64,000 nt of DNA, from contig CP141148.1 of the NCBI GenBank assembly GCA_035235625.1, positions 31,311,057 to 31,375,056 of the forward strand, in the 5' to 3' direction. The position numbers and the translations under genes were made by a program. Of this stretch, positions 34,381 to 47,440 are shown piece by piece. The notes under the pieces were generated by a model, which did not search any database, was not told the origin of the DNA, and worked only from the letters and a program-made list of their open reading frames with translations. How positions within the stretch are numbered: the stretch's first letter is position 1; every line of letters starts with the position of its first letter. Source of the stretch: Saururus chinensis (Eukaryota > Streptophyta > Magnoliopsida > Piperales > Saururaceae).

Positions 34381-35756
34381 TTTTACTATCCTATAATAAT
34401 ACATCAAGCAATTTATGGCCGCGTTATTTTGATTGTGTGGTGCCCATAAAATAGGGTAGGCAGGCGGGTTTTTCATAACTTGCCTGCATGCTAAAATACG
34501 CGTGCAGTTGAATAAAATTTTGTATAAATTTGACTGGATTGAGTTTACTGTTGACTGCCCAAATGAAAGCAGTAGTGTCTTCTAAGGTCCAAGTCAAAAT
34601 ACTAATGTTGAAGGAGTCTAAATATGACTGGGTTTGTTTTGGGGAAAGTGCTATGTTGACTCGGACTAATCCAATGTTTGAGATGAGGAGTGTATGGCAC
34701 ATCTACTTAATATGCATCTAAGTTGTCTCGAATATTTTTTGCTTAATGCTACTAATAGGTCTATCTTACAATGTTACACCTGATATACAAATGCACAACT
34801 TGGGCTCAAACACTCGTCGAAGTGAGCTCAAGCAACGCATGATAAATTTAACTTTGCTCGCTCTTATATTCACAACTCGATTCTATGTGCAAATTAGTGT
34901 AATAATTAAATTTAATTTCAAGTTTTTAAATACGTTAAAATTCTAATACATTTTGGATTATTAATAAAATATACTTCTCAAAAATCTTTCCTAAAACTTG
35001 ATTTTATATATATTGAATATATGAATATAATAGTATTTATTTTTTGGATGGTGGCATACATCCAAAGACTCTAGGGAACAAGCTATTTTAATTGAGTTTT
35101 AGTTGGATAAAACATAAAGCCTAATACAAAGTTATATGTACTATCCAACTATAACTCAGTTGGTAGGATATGTTGGATAAATTTGTTGAGTTATTATCAT
35201 TTTCTTCATTTATTACTACTACTCATAACATAGAATTTCACTTAAAACATAATATTGAATTTTAGTTTGATAATATTGTTGTCAATTAAGAATGAAAAGT
35301 CCGTGTTTATTGGGAAGATGCAATGCAAAAGGTAACATCAATTTGTAACCATCATATAAGGTATTGCAAGGATGCCTCTGCTCCTAGTTGAGACCCAAGG
35401 ACTTGGACAACCATGCTAATGAAAAACAAGAAAGAAAATGTATGACACGGAGGCCCTTCCTAATAAACTCATTCCCTCTGGTGGTTTCTCAATTCTCTAC
35501 CTAATCTCTACCAGTGATTTTTGTGGCAATATTTTAAACCTAGACCAGACTGCCCAGGTGGACCGAGTTCAACTAGAACCTGTGAACAAGCTGAGTAGGT
35601 TCAGTTCACTTAAGATTGTAAGGGTGGAAACACTTTTGGAGAGAGGCAGGATTTGGAACACACCGAATAACTTACATTGAGGTGTTAGCCACTTGTACCA
35701 CATTAACTTTTTTATATGTGTGTGTGTGTCTATATATATATATATATATGGAAAAA

Positions 35757-35885
35757 GTTTATATGAGCCCGGGCTCATATAAATCTACGTGAGCCCCAGC
35801 TCTATGGGACGTCAGATTTACATCCGGTGGCCCATAATATTCATAGGCTTAACTAATGAGTATAACCCATGAGTATTATGAGCCA
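35757..35885. mobile_element. MITE of the gtttatatgagcc family, cut by (AT)n
   Basis: It starts gtttatatgagcccgggctc and includes 'gagccccagctctatggg' and 'atgagtattatgagcca', matching the complete copy at 45510-45682. The far end is replaced by the (AT)n tract. It is absent from the matching place in unit B. Confidence 0.65.
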
Positions 35886-35886
35886 C

Positions 35887-35889
<3 letters not shown>

Positions 35890-35983
<94 letters not shown>
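35890..35983. repeat. (AT)n microsatellite, about 94 bp
   Basis: A pure at tract, the longest in the window, directly after the truncated MITE. Confidence 0.95.
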
Positions 35984-35985
<2 letters not shown>

Positions 35986-36344
35986 AACTAATTATACTAT
36001 AATATAAATTAAATTAGTATATTATAGAATTTTTAAAATCAAGCAAAATGACCCATGTTTAATATCATTAATCCTTATTTTACCTCTATTTGACTCATTC
36101 TTATCCCCAAAAAGTCAAAGATATTAGAATCTTAATCCTTATATTTTAAGTTATGTTAATATTAATTTTATAATAGTATATTTTGCACTCCCAAACTTAG
36201 ATTCTCATGCTTAAGGTATTGTTAAAAAGTTCTCTATGAGCTCTATCAAATAAGATCTTACATGACTATGTTTTTTTGAATTTTTTTGTAAGCTCTACAT
36301 ATATAACACATTTCTCAATAATATTTTTTATATTTATATTATAT

Positions 36345-36387
<43 letters not shown>

Positions 36388-37100
36388 TATTTGCATATTT
36401 TTAACACCCTTAAAAACCCCCCAAAGAGTTGTATCAAATGAGACATGCCGCCAAAATGGTCCTACATATAAATAACATGTTTCACAACATAAAGTTATTC
36501 AACACCATTATTTTCACCAACTAATAACATAATATTTAACCTATGAGATTTAAATCTATAATTGCTTACTACAAGTGTTCCATTAATATAGAGCTTGTGT
36601 GTATAACAAATGATCATTGTGATCCTCAACGCAATGTATTATAAATATAGCATCATGAAAGACATTTGTTCAATATATATTTTATTTTATCTTATTTAAT
36701 CTATATTTACACACATAATGCATGTGTATTTTTGCTAGTATATTTAATATAATTTTAATTAAGATTATGACTAAATTTTTTGTGCAAAAGTGCAGGATTT
36801 GAAATGAAACATACCCAACAACTTAAAGATGAGGCGTTAACGATCTATAATCACTAAATTTATGTTATATTATTATACTAATTAATATATTTCATATATT
36901 TTTAGGAGATTCACTGTTGATGTCATAAACCAGGTCAACCCGGATTAACCTACGGTTGAATCCTGATTAACCAGGCATGGCCACTCATCCAAGTCAAGGG
37001 CCGCAAGGGTCCCAAATAGGGGAGCATGGGTATTGAAGAAGGGGCAATCAGATGGGAGCCAATCCAATTATTGAACTTGATAAAAATTCAACAGACATGT
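35984..37100. other. Very AT-rich gene-free sequence
   Basis: It includes a second (AT)n run at 36350-36384. Nothing coding is visible. Much of this stretch has no counterpart in unit B, so it is probably inserted or expanded. Confidence 0.5.
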
Positions 37101-39424
37101 CATCATATGATGGTTGACCTCTTCTTCTTCCTCTCTTTTCCCTCCATTGTGCTATAATGAGTTTTACTTTTATTGAACTTTGAATTACCCTTTACTTAGG
37201 CCCACAAACTATACAAAACCTAACAATTTCAAATGACCAAATAGTTATGGTTGAACCATGGGTCCATAGATGATTCAGAGTTGTGACAAAGGCAGGAACT
37301 AAAGAGGACTAGTAATGGTAGAGGGGAATAGCATCAGCCGCCTAAGTATAGTTGCCTAGTTGGATTTTAATGGGGAGAGTTGGATTTTGCAATGCGGGAG
37401 TAGGAGAGACAATTTGCTAAAAATGTGAAGGTAAAAAGGCCAGTGGCATCCCTAGCAAGGAAGAAAGTTGGTTTTAGGATTGAAGAATTAATGCCAAGTT
37501 TGGATGCCACCTTCCCTAAGAAAGTGGCTTTTAATGCCTAGAAAGGCCATTTTTTCATTAGTTTTTGGGCATGCTTGGCAACTTTGAAAACTAAAGTTAC
37601 TTTCCTTATAAGTGTAAATGTGACACCCGTGATTTCCAAAGAGAATTCTCGAACCTTTTAAATTATAATATTTTGGAATAATTACTTAAGAAAGTAGTAA
37701 TAATGATAAATAAGAAGATATGAAAATTATTATTTATTTTGAAGTTCAGAGTTCTATCAGTAAGTCACTGACACATCGATGAATTTGCCAATGAAACAAT
37801 ATTTTCATTGTCAATGAGGTTCAACATGTTGATGAACTTACCAATGAGACAATAAATCCTCTATCGGCAAGGTTAGATATGTCGACAAACTCATCAATGA
37901 AGCTATATTTTCTCTGTTGGCAAGGTTCGACGCTTTGATCACAAAAGAACCAATCTACCTATAGTTGCAAAAATGCAATTGAAGGTATTTCAAACTATTT
38001 TTAGAGTAGGTTAAGCACCAAAATTCGGTTTGTAGACTTCCTTATTGTAATATCCCTAATTTTTTTACGATTTTTTGTGATTTTCCTGCTATTTTTATGG
38101 TCATTTTTTTGCGAGATAATGTGGCACTTTGGCGTATTTATATTTTTGTATTTACCCCATATTTATACCCATAGAGTTGGGTGTGGGGCTTAGTCTCGGG
38201 CCACGGGCCTCGCTACGTGCTTACGGTGCAAATTTTGGAGGTACAACACATAATCGAGAGGTTAACACATGTTAGGGATGTACATGAAAAAATTAAAAAG
38301 AATATATAAGTTTCTAAGACCTGTTGATCGAATTCCAGAAACAAGATGTCCAGAAGGTTTTTTTGACATCCAATAAGAGTGTAAGAAACCCGAGTTCAAT
38401 TCTGATCATTCTGTTCTCCCTCCTCCATAGGATTTTGCCGATTTTTGTTGGGATCCACTTTGCCTCACCGCCACGAGTCCATAGGTACCGGCTTTGACCA
38501 CCGCCATGGCCTGTTCACTCCTCTACGAGGTACCAAACTTTTATTCGGTTTTTCTCTCCTTCAAATCTCATTTGTCGTGGGGGTACAATTTTGATGTCGT
38601 TTGCGGCCGCCCTCAACTAGACTTATGTTTGTTTGGCCACTAGGAACCCATAGTTACTGGCTAGAGCCACTGCCATGCTTTCTTCACTCCGCAATGAACT
38701 ACCGGTACTTTGGTCAGTTTTTAATCACATTATCATCTCACTATCCAATGCATATTTTTGAGACATCGGTGTTTCTGGTCATCGTTCGGCCACCAGTCAA
38801 ACTTTGTTCATCCTACCTTGACCCAGTGTCGGTTCGAGGTTACCGTTTTTGACCCCACTTCGCCCCTATTGTCTTGCTCTGCCCAGTTAGACGTTTTGGG
38901 TGCGTCTTAGGTCGTTGTCATTAGTGAACCGTGGGCCATTTGGCCATCGTGGGCTCTGCCCCAGCTCGGCGATAGTGAGGGGTCAGCCCCACTTGGCCCA
39001 ATTATACCTCCACTCAGAATGGGCCTCTTACCTTTGCCCTATACCGTGCAAGATGCACAGCTTCCCGCACCAAATATGTTGGTTGTGGGTGGCGATCGGT
39101 GATGTTGCCATTTCGATCGGCCACTACTTCTTCTCATTTTTGTTCTTTCATGTCCCGTCCAATTTTCTATCTCTTCCCTTCTTCTCTTTTCTGTTCTCCC
39201 ACGTCCCGTCCGATTTTCATGCCGAAAATTTCTACGATGCGTCGAGGCCTATGACTTGCGACTAAATATTACTCCCGACTCTTACAGTCACTAATATTAC
39301 GAATATGGATATGCTGAAGCGTCAAATTTATTCATCAAAAATACGAACAAAAAACTGCAGAACATTGCAAAAAATAGCACAAATATGCAAAAAAATTACA
39401 GAAAAATCAGGGATGTTACATAGC

Positions 39425-39800
39425 GAGTATGTTTGTAAGCTACATATGTGGAAGTATGTATGTGCTAGTGATGGCTAGCATGTTTGTTGGTAAGCTTCGT
39501 ATGTGGATTGAGTATGTACTAATGATGGTTAGCGTGTATGTTTCTAAGCTTCGTATGTGGATTGAGTATGTGCTAGTGATGGCTAGAGTGTTTGTTGGCA
39601 AGCTTCGTATGTGGATCGATTATGTGCTAGTGATGGCTAGCGTGTTTGTTGGTAAGCTTCGTATGTGGATTGAGTATGTGCTAGTGATGGCTAGTAAGTA
39701 TGTTGGTAAGCTACGTGTATGGATATATATGTATGTGTTAGTGATGACTAGCGAATATGTTTCTACGTATATGTATGTATGTGCTAGTGATGGCTAGTGA
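39425..39800 (+). repeat. 54-bp minisatellite, about 7 copies
   Basis: The marker 'aagcttcgtatgtgga' starts at 39492, 39546, 39600 and 39654, with a variant at 39708, an exact 54-bp step. The unit is 18 codons, so a 122-residue frame (39429-39797) stays open with a repeat containing GKLRMWIEYVLVMAS. The frame is explained by the period and I do not call it a gene. Confidence 0.9.
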
Positions 39801-40580
39801 GTATGTTTGTAAGTTATGTATGAAAGTATGTGTATGTGATACATATGTGTGATAGACATATGTATGTTTGATGGCTATTTGCCTATGCTATGGATATGTG
39901 TATGCATTTGGGGGCAAAAGTATGGGTGATGGACAGTAAGAGATGACAGAGGTTTTCATTTGGATTTGTTGTGAATGTGTAAGCGTATGACAAAAGATGG
40001 AGGATGTAAGTCTTATGTGCGAGGATTGGAGTGGTTTGTTTGGTTTGGTTCATAGCTTATGTTGGGGGATTGTTAGATAGTAAGAGTGTGCATAATTGTA
40101 CAAGCATAACGTACAGATTATAAAGTGAAAAGTAAGCATAATAAGTGAGGTATTAGTAAGAAAGTGATAGCTGGGTTTGGCTCTAAGGAGCTTAGTTTGA
40201 TGACATTTATGTTAGATGTTTTGGTCATAAGGTGGATGGCAGATATTGTATGAATACGTAAGATTTTGGTGTATGGTGTGTTATGTTGTAAGATGGAAGG
40301 GTTAAGTGAAGTCTGCTGCCCCTATGAACTAGGGTTTTGGATCAGGCTCAGCTTCAGTTTGATCAATGGAGCACAGTATGTCTGAGAGTTTTTGGTGGCA
40401 GAATTGTACCACATAATGTACTTAATTTAAACTTGAATTATAAGAAAGCTAATGATAGCATTGTAAGTTTGAGACTTGAGGGTTTCGACAGATTAAGTTC
40501 TATGTTTGAGCTAGCCGATAATGAGTCGGCTGAGCATTTCTCATGTTTTGCCATGGTGTTTATCTTGCGGGATGTTGTCT

Positions 40581-40850
40581 GTGTGCTGTATAGAGCACCG
40601 GACGTCTGATGCTTTGTTGAGAGAGATATATGTTTCTGACTTTGTCTGTGTGTTGTATGAAACCCAGACATCTAATGCTCTATTGGGAGCAATGTATGTT
40701 TTCGATTTGGTTTGTGTGTTATATAAGCCCAAACGTCTAATGCTCTGTTGAAAGCGATGTATGATTCTTCCCAAGAGTGGCACTGTATGATTCTGCCCAA
40801 GAGTGGTACTGTATGATTCCGCCCAAGAGTGGCACTGGCACTATAAGACC
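40581..40850. repeat. Two more minisatellites in the same LTR
   Basis: A unit of about 67 bp starts at 40581, 40648 and 40714 (gtgtgttgtat..., 'acgtctaatgctctgttg'). It is followed by a unit of about 27 bp, 'tatgattctgcccaagagtg', at about 40758, 40786 and 40813. Then 'cccataatggtgggcaatt' appears twice (about 40850 and 40886). Confidence 0.8.
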
Positions 40851-41129
40851 CATAATGGTGGGCAATTCTATTTCACTATAAGGCCCATTATGGTGGGCAA
40901 TTGTATGACTCCTTATGTGTGGATGTTTATGTTTGCACGCTCATATAAGTAATATCATGGGCCTGCTCTTACCTGTTTGATCCTGTGCCCCACGAGCATT
41001 GGTGTGCCTTACCTTCAAAAAAGTCCATGGCGTCTAGTCACTCCCCGGAGGTTAAGGTGATGCCCCAGTGACATTTTTTTCTATTTCGACGCTAGAGGTT
41101 ATTAGTTGTAATGAGCTTCAGTGGTCGAT

Positions 41130-41300
41130 AGTATATGTACGACTATGTGAGTTGGTATGTATGATTATGAGCACAACTATAAGAGTATGAGTATGAGCAC
41201 GACTGTAAGAGTATGAATATAACTGTAAAAGTACGAGTATGAGCAAGACTGTAAGAGTATGATTCTGAGTAAGATTGTATGAGTAAGGTCATACAAGTAT
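41130..41300. repeat. Degenerate repeat of about 30-33 bp
   Basis: Variants of 'gagtatgagcacgactgtaa' recur at about 41165, 41190, 41230 and 41260. Confidence 0.6.
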
Positions 41301-44300
41301 GTATAAGTTGTTTGAGTAAGCTTACGGTGGTACGAGTAAGTTTGTGACCCTGATTAAGGGTGTATGTGTAAGATCGATTTGATGGTATGATTTTAGCATG
41401 ATGATATGCGTGATTGTATGCGTATGAGCATGATTATGATATACTTGTTTGCTTCATGTGTTGAGTTATATGAACGCATCTATGTATAGATTTACTGAGT
41501 TCACTGTTTAGAACTCCCCTACTGGGTATGAAAATACTCATTACCCTATTTTTGGCCCCGTTGTTCAGGAGGCTTTTGCAGGTTTGTGATGGAGAGCTCC
41601 TGAAGATGGATGCTCATTTCCATGGTGGATTGATTCCCTTGGACTCAAGTATATACTTAACTCACTGCAAGTAATGTTTGTGTCATGATCTCTTGTATTG
41701 GGTGAGATGAGAATTAAAATATGTATGTATTCTAGACTTTTAGTTTGGATCAGACTGTGGACTATTATGGGACTTGCACTCAAGGATGCCTGGGAGATAT
41801 TTGTATTTAAAGTCTATGATCATAGCAATTTATTCGTATGTTTATTTTTAATTAGTGCCTGAGGATGTTTGGTTTGGTCGTATAATGTTTAATCGAATGA
41901 GTAAAAATTTGGATGGAAAAATGATTGATGTGTGATGTTTTAAATTTTGAATTGCTTTCACCGGTTTTGTATTTGTTATTTTTCCCGATTTATAGCAATT
42001 ATATTGCAAAAAATTTCCTTAAATGTTAAGGAAAATGTATGAAAAATCTCAGGCATTACACTTATAAATACCTTTAACAAATTATTGATACAAAGGGTAC
42101 AAACTCTCCAGCTTTGGGGGTGATCAGTGGGTTAGGGCAAGTCAAAGTTTTGGAGAATGAAGTAGGAACTGAATTTGTGAAGATCTCTTCATTGTTTGAT
42201 GAGAGGTCGGATTGCTAACCTAAAACTGTGATGCTAAAGCAAGAAATTCGTGTTTATGAATGATGATAGAATAACATATTCTTTAAATTTAGATTTGACA
42301 TGATGTTTATGAATCATGTATGGATATTTATCATTATGTTGATAATTATCCTTTTAATATCTCCATGTGATAGTTGATGATTAATTCAAAGTTGTTTACA
42401 TGATTAGATTTGATTCCATAAATTTATTTTGATGATAATATACAATTCTTCAATTTTCCTGTTCACCAGTGCATTTGTCAATGTGTCGATGATGCTACCA
42501 ATGTGGAAAGAAGAAGATTGAGCAATGCCAATGAACCATGGGTCATCGGTGTCTTACTAATGGATCAATGGCAGTGATGTCAACATGTAGATGAAGACAT
42601 CGATGAGGATCATTTTCCTATTCATTTTATTGTTAGTATAGGGTTCAACACTTTGGTCAACACGTTGATGAGTCCACCGACAGTAAGTTGGTTTTTGGTA
42701 TTTTTAGAAAACAATTGTTATGAATATTAGGCTATTATTATAAGAAGTGATCACATATTATTTGATGCATAAATTGCAATTATACGTGATGATGTGATGA
42801 ATTATGATTGAGTGTGTGTACCTTTATGTGTAAATATCCTTATAATATACTGCACCTCGAAATTGATGTCTTTTGGCATATGAGGTCAAAGGAACCCTCA
42901 ATGCCTTAGATCCTCAAATGAGTATTTAGCTATGTAGACAAAAAATATTTGGTATGAAATAGGACCAAGGTCTTCCGGCTTTTTAAGAATATGAGTTATG
43001 TGAAAATACTTCCCTAGCCAGGGAGACGTGCTCAAATAGACTAGAATATTAAAAGATGATTAAACACATGCAATACAATACAGAAGGTTTTGATTATCAT
43101 AGGAGTCGAAACTTCAACCACTTGTGTCCATGAGCCCCTATGGGCCTTAGATTTATAGCATGGATAGAGCAAGCATATTAAGCAAACTTTAGAGTACTTG
43201 AGGTCCAAATGTATGTAGTTCATTGTTTAGTAGCAAGGTTGTACTCTTAGATATAGTTACCATATCATAGAGACCCCATTGACTTGCACTTATAAAGTTG
43301 GAAACTTCTGAGTGAGAGTCACATAATATCTAGAAGAAAGTTAATGCATGCTTAATTGTTATGCTTTTGATGATTGAAGTACAATATTCTTTGAAATGAA
43401 ATTCATGTTGGTTACTATACTAATTCTTTTGGAACGTTGTTGTGAAATAATCCTTGAAAGTATTTTAGTTTTAGTTTAGCAATCCTACTAGGTATATTTG
43501 TATACTCAGCATCTATTTGTATGCAAGTTCATCAAAAGATTAGCAGAGTGGGGGACTCTTATGCTAAAAGAGGACATGAAGTTCTTAGTTTTATATAGGA
43601 TTTTCTAATCTTGATATTAAAGTTTAGTTGGTGTGTAACATTAAGACTTAGACACAAAAGTGTCAATTATTTATAATTATGTATATTATACATTTTGATA
43701 TGTATGTGGGCAAGACCCTTAGAGATTTGATTGTGATTTTTTTATTATTATTATTATATATATATAATAATAATAATTTGACAAATGAGTTTTTAAAAAA
43801 AATTATTTTTACTATTTTTTAGTTCAAAATAAATTAAGAAAATCCAAGGTGTGATAGTAAAATGTCACATCACAAGGAAAGTAACTTTAAAAAATAAATA
43901 TCCTAAGGAAAGGCCTTTAAAGAAAGAAGGGTTCTCTAATAAAGATAATTTTTTTGAATAATGTGAAAAGACATATCGCTCATTATGTTACTTATTTTCC
44001 TCTTTTTGTTAGAATTTTTTTGTTATTTTATACATAAAAAGTAAAAGTAAGCTAAAAACACATTTATCTTTTAAAAATAACAAAATAGAGTTACCAAACA
44101 TGAACCCATTTTGATTTTCTTTTAAAGAAGAAAAATCATTGAAAACAGCTTTAATTTCTCTACCAAAGATCCATCCATATGTGGCCTAAATAGAACACAT
44201 CAAAATCAAATAAAATAGTTTTATTATTTGAAAGAATTGAAATTGATTTGTTTACTTTTATATAAACATTGGTAACATCAGTCATTTCAATAGTTTAGAA

Positions 44301-45459
44301 GAACTCATCAAAGTAGACTTAGGTTTATGGATATTCCCGTTTTATGACCACTTTTCTTATATTTACTAAAGTAAATAGACTTCTAAGAATTTGTACCCTA
44401 AATGTGTGATAAAAAATAACATACTTTTCTTTGTAACATTTCTTAGAGAACTTCCTCCTCTTTGGCTCAACTCAAACTCCTCTTTAACTCCCTCCCCTTT
44501 AACTCCTCTGCCTCTAGTTGTCTTACTCCTCCAGCTCCTCCATCTCTTCCTCCCCTCCTCTCTCTCTCCATCTCTCACGAGATTGGCTGCAAGTTAGCCA
44601 TAAAGCCATTTAATAATTTTATTTTTTATATAAGCGTTAATCTTAAAAAGTGAACTCATAAACACCATTAACTTCTTAAAAAGAAATTTTCGTTTTATTT
44701 GTACTTGGTTTTAAGATTCAAATTAAAATTTTGCAAAACCAAAAAAACTACAACTGAAAAACATAAAATTGCAAAACTCTACCTCCAGCTCCCTCTCTTA
44801 CTTGTTCTTAGAATTTGATGGGATTATCCATGAACTAGTCATAGAATCCTTTAAAAAATTTATTTTTTTATAACCTCTATATTAAAAAATAAACTCATAA
44901 ATATTATTAGCTACTTAAAAAAGGAGAATGTATAGCCAATGCAACTCTAACTATCAGATCATGGTCTAACCAATCTCGCTATAAAACAAAAACTGATGCT
45001 TGTGCTTCTTCCTTAGACGTTTGACAATCAAACACAACACCCAGATTGACCATAGAATGAAAAAAAAAAAAAAAACATTGAATACTACAACAACCACCAA
45101 GTTTTGGCAAAAGAAAAGGGTAAATTTTGCTCATTATTGTCTTCACTCTATTTCCAGACTAAATAAAAACGTTATAGTATTTTTATTATATATGAAAATT
45201 TCTTTCTCTTGTATAGACAGACCACAACTACCCATGAATATTAGAAACTTCCTCAGCTAAAACAAATGAAATTCAACCAAAGCAAATGAGATGACCAATT
45301 ACTTCATAAACAGTAAGTACTAATTAAGCAAACAAAATATCCAATTCCAAGCCAAAATATAACCCAATTGGACAAGTCAACGAATACTTGTGTTCCAATT
45401 TTTGCTCAAATGATCATCAAACAAGCTGTATAAAAATCAACACAATATTGAGCTAAAAA

Positions 45460-45462
<3 letters not shown>

Positions 45463-45502
<40 letters not shown>
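45463..45502. repeat. (TA)n microsatellite
   Basis: A 40-bp ta tract immediately before the MITE at 45510. Confidence 0.95.
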
Positions 45503-45505
<3 letters not shown>

Positions 45506-45509
45506 AAAA

Positions 45510-45682
45510 GTTTATATGAGCCTCCATAAGCCCAAGCTCTATGGGTCATCGGATTTACATCTAACGGCCTATAATACTATGGGGTTTAAATGCCCTTAGT
45601 ATTATGAGCCATCAAATATAAATCTGACGGCCTATAGAGGTTGGGCTCACGTAGGTGCACATGAGCCTAGGCTCATATAAAC
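45510..45682. mobile_element. Complete MITE, gtttatatgagcc family
   Basis: The left end gtttatatgagcc is the exact inverse of the right end ggctcatataaac. The 173-bp body contains 'agcccaagctctatgggtc' and 'gccatcaaatataaatctga'. Relatives in this window lie at 35757, 50584, about 57525 and 58621. Most copies adjoin (TA)n tracts, which suggests insertion into such tracts. The superfamily is not certain. Confidence 0.8.
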
Positions 45683-46738
45683 GGGACTCATAGAGCTAAT
45701 ATTCAATATTGATTGCCAAATTATAGTTGGATATCTCACCATCGGAAAAAATAACTTTAAAAAATATAAAAACTAAGGGATTTGGTGAAGGTTAAAAATA
45801 AGAAGCTAATATTCATATTCCACCTTCTCTATATCAAAAATTTACTCAAACCTATGTGAGAAGGTGAGTCACGCATGACAACAAGGAGATTCACTTTTTC
45901 GAGTTCAGTAAAAAGATGGAATAGGCTTTTGATACAGAAACAGGGGAGTAAGAATATATATCATTTTCCTTAAAAACATATGATGTAATTAAGACTGTCT
46001 AATTGTATTATTAATCCTTCATTAGTGATAGTGAGCAAAACTAATAGCATGCCTCTTTTTCAACATGAGAGCCATATTAGACACTGGAGTTGTAAATCAT
46101 TAACGGACTATGACGTTGAGTAGTTTGGTTTATTCGGTGAGATAATGACAGCCTATTTGTAACAAGGAAAAAAGATTACGTCAGAACTGAGTGCTAATGA
46201 CTTATATGGGTTCCAAAAGTATGAGTGTGTGCGTGCGCCGACCACTTTGCGGCCGGGTTTTCATAAGCAGCCTGTCCGCTAAAACATGCGCACAATTAAA
46301 TGAAATTTTGTTATAAATTTAACTGGATTGTAAAGTTTACTATTATTTGCCCAAATGAAAGCAGTGTCTTGAAGAGGTTCAATTCAAAATACTAATGTTG
46401 GAGGAGTCTAATAAATATGATTGGATTTGTTTTGGGGACAGAGCAATGTGGATTGTCCAGGGCACATCAACTTCAATGCGGCTCTAAGTTGTCTTGTGTA
46501 TTTTATGCATAATGCTGCTAATAGGTCTATCTTACTATGTTAATTAAGTTTCCGAACGCCTAATATGCAAGCACACATGCATAACTTCGGCTCAGACATT
46601 TGTTGAACTTGGCTCCCTCTTATATTCATAAGTTAATTTTATGTGCAAATTGATGCACTAAAAAATATTAATAATTAAATTTAATTCAAGTTTTTTAATA
46701 CATTAAATTTCTAATACATTTTTAATTATTAATAAATA

Positions 46739-46979
46739 TTCCCTTTGTCCCATATTAATAGTTGTGTTTATATTTTATTTTTTAAAATAAACTAAAATTA
46801 ATTTATTTTAAAAAACTAAATAAGACAATTATTTTGGGCCAGGAGTAATTTTTATTAAATAGTTAGACTAGCTTTTGAGATATTTATTTATATACCTAGC
46901 CACTTAAATAGAGTTGTTAATATAAGATAATTTTTTATATTAAATAATGTTATTGCCTATTAATATGAGACGAAAGGAG
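46739..46979. mobile_element. Stowaway-type MITE, probably composite
   Basis: The left end ttccctttgtcccatattaa pairs with the right end read inversely as ctcctttcgtctcatattaa, and TA flanks both (46737-46738, 46980-46981). An inner 'aggagta' at 46841 suggests a second, nested copy. In unit A the matching position lacks it. Confidence 0.65.
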
Positions 46980-47072
46980 TATATATCTTAAAATATTCTC
47001 TAAAGCTTAAACACATATATATTGAACTTATGCATATGATAGTATTTATTCTCTGAATAGGAAGATTAAGCT

Positions 47073-47440
47073 TGCATCTCGGTTCAGTTTTGGCGGTTCC
47101 TGTAGGAACTGAACTGAAATATAAAAATCGAACCGAACCGAAATAGAAACCGAAACTGAATAAAAATTGAATATTTTAATTAAATTACTTTAATAAATCA
47201 AAATCAGGTAGATGCAATACAAAATTACACATTTTTATATAAAAAGTTGATTTTTTTCCATAAAACCGAATTGAACCAAAATTATTTTTATTAAACTAAT
47301 TTGGTTTCGGTTCAGTTCCGGTTTCGATTTTTTTCATTAAAACCGAACTGAACTAAAATTCATTCAGTTTTTTTTAATCGAACCGAATCGCTAAATTTCT
47401 GTATGGTTTCACCCGATTTGGTTCGGTTCTGATTTTCTAG
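47073..47440. repeat. Repeat rich in ggttcggtt/aaccgaacc words
   Basis: It opens with 'ctcggttcagttttggcgg' and closes with 'gatttggttcggttctg', with 'aatcgaaccgaaccgaaat' inside. Unit A has no counterpart, so it is an insertion in unit B. No gene. Confidence 0.55.

Larger units (their letters stand above)
38046..42060. mobile_element. Large solo LTR, 4.0 kb, target duplication cttat
   Basis: It begins tgtaatatccctaattttt and ends aatctcaggcattaca. The flanks are cttat on both sides (38041-38045, 42061-42065). Inside, at 39408-39420, is a second LTR-like end 'cagggatgttaca' which is the inverse of the left terminus, so the 5' third may itself be composite. The rest is dominated by minisatellites (39425-39800, 40581-40850, 41130-41300). 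The 'aaaatactcattaccc' motif at 41529 is shared with the 448-2553 LTR. Four kb is long for a single LTR. Confidence 0.75.
37619..43856. mobile_element. Solo LTR with nested LTR, target duplication gtaaa
   Basis: It begins tgtgacacccgtgatttcc and ends aaatccaaggtgtgata, a slightly decayed inverted end. The flanks are gtaaa on both sides (37614-37618, 43857-43861). Removing the nested 38046-42060 element and one copy of its target duplication leaves about 2.2 kb. The sequence has spaced phrases like 'ttgatgaacttaccaatgag' near 37835 and 'cgatgatgctaccaatgtgg' near 42490, which look like degenerate repeats. No retroviral-type domain. Confidence 0.75.
37550..44120. mobile_element. Hairpin (TIR) element split by LTR insertions
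   Basis: The left arm has 'gggcatgcttggcaacttt' (about 37567) and 'aaagttactttcctt' (about 37593). The right arm has their inverse, 'aaggaaagtaacttt' (about 43876) and 'agagttaccaaacatgaaccc' (about 44090). The two inner arms are perfectly complementary over 15 bp. The insertion point of the LTR at 37619 lies in the loop. The place is empty in unit B, so the element arrived after the duplication or was lost there. Outer limits are approximate. Confidence 0.55.
32917..44925. repeat. Segmental duplication, unit A
   Basis: It shares order and sequence with unit B. Paired anchors are 32930/44995 (gcttcttcct..tgacaatcaaaca), 33688/46047 (gcatgcctct), 34540/46330, 35340/47585 (catcatata), 37330/48440 (gttggattttaatgggga) and 44400/49130 (acatttcttagagaa). 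The 54 bases at 33688 differ from unit B at about seven positions by hand count. Unit A begins inside the 5' part of the RING gene. It is longer because of a hairpin element and two nested LTRs (37619-43856) and a MITE/(AT)n block at 35757-35983. Confidence 0.85.

Noticed and set aside
39429-39797. 122-codon repetitive frame (GKLRMWIEYVLVMAS)
   Set aside because: It results from a 54-bp tandem repeat in an LTR. There is no homology, and hydrophobic low complexity is expected from such a unit.
44391-44653. Ser/Leu/Pro-rich forward frames, also at 49137-49441
   Set aside because: They are translations of ctcctcc-rich low-complexity DNA in both duplication units, with no conserved protein between the units.
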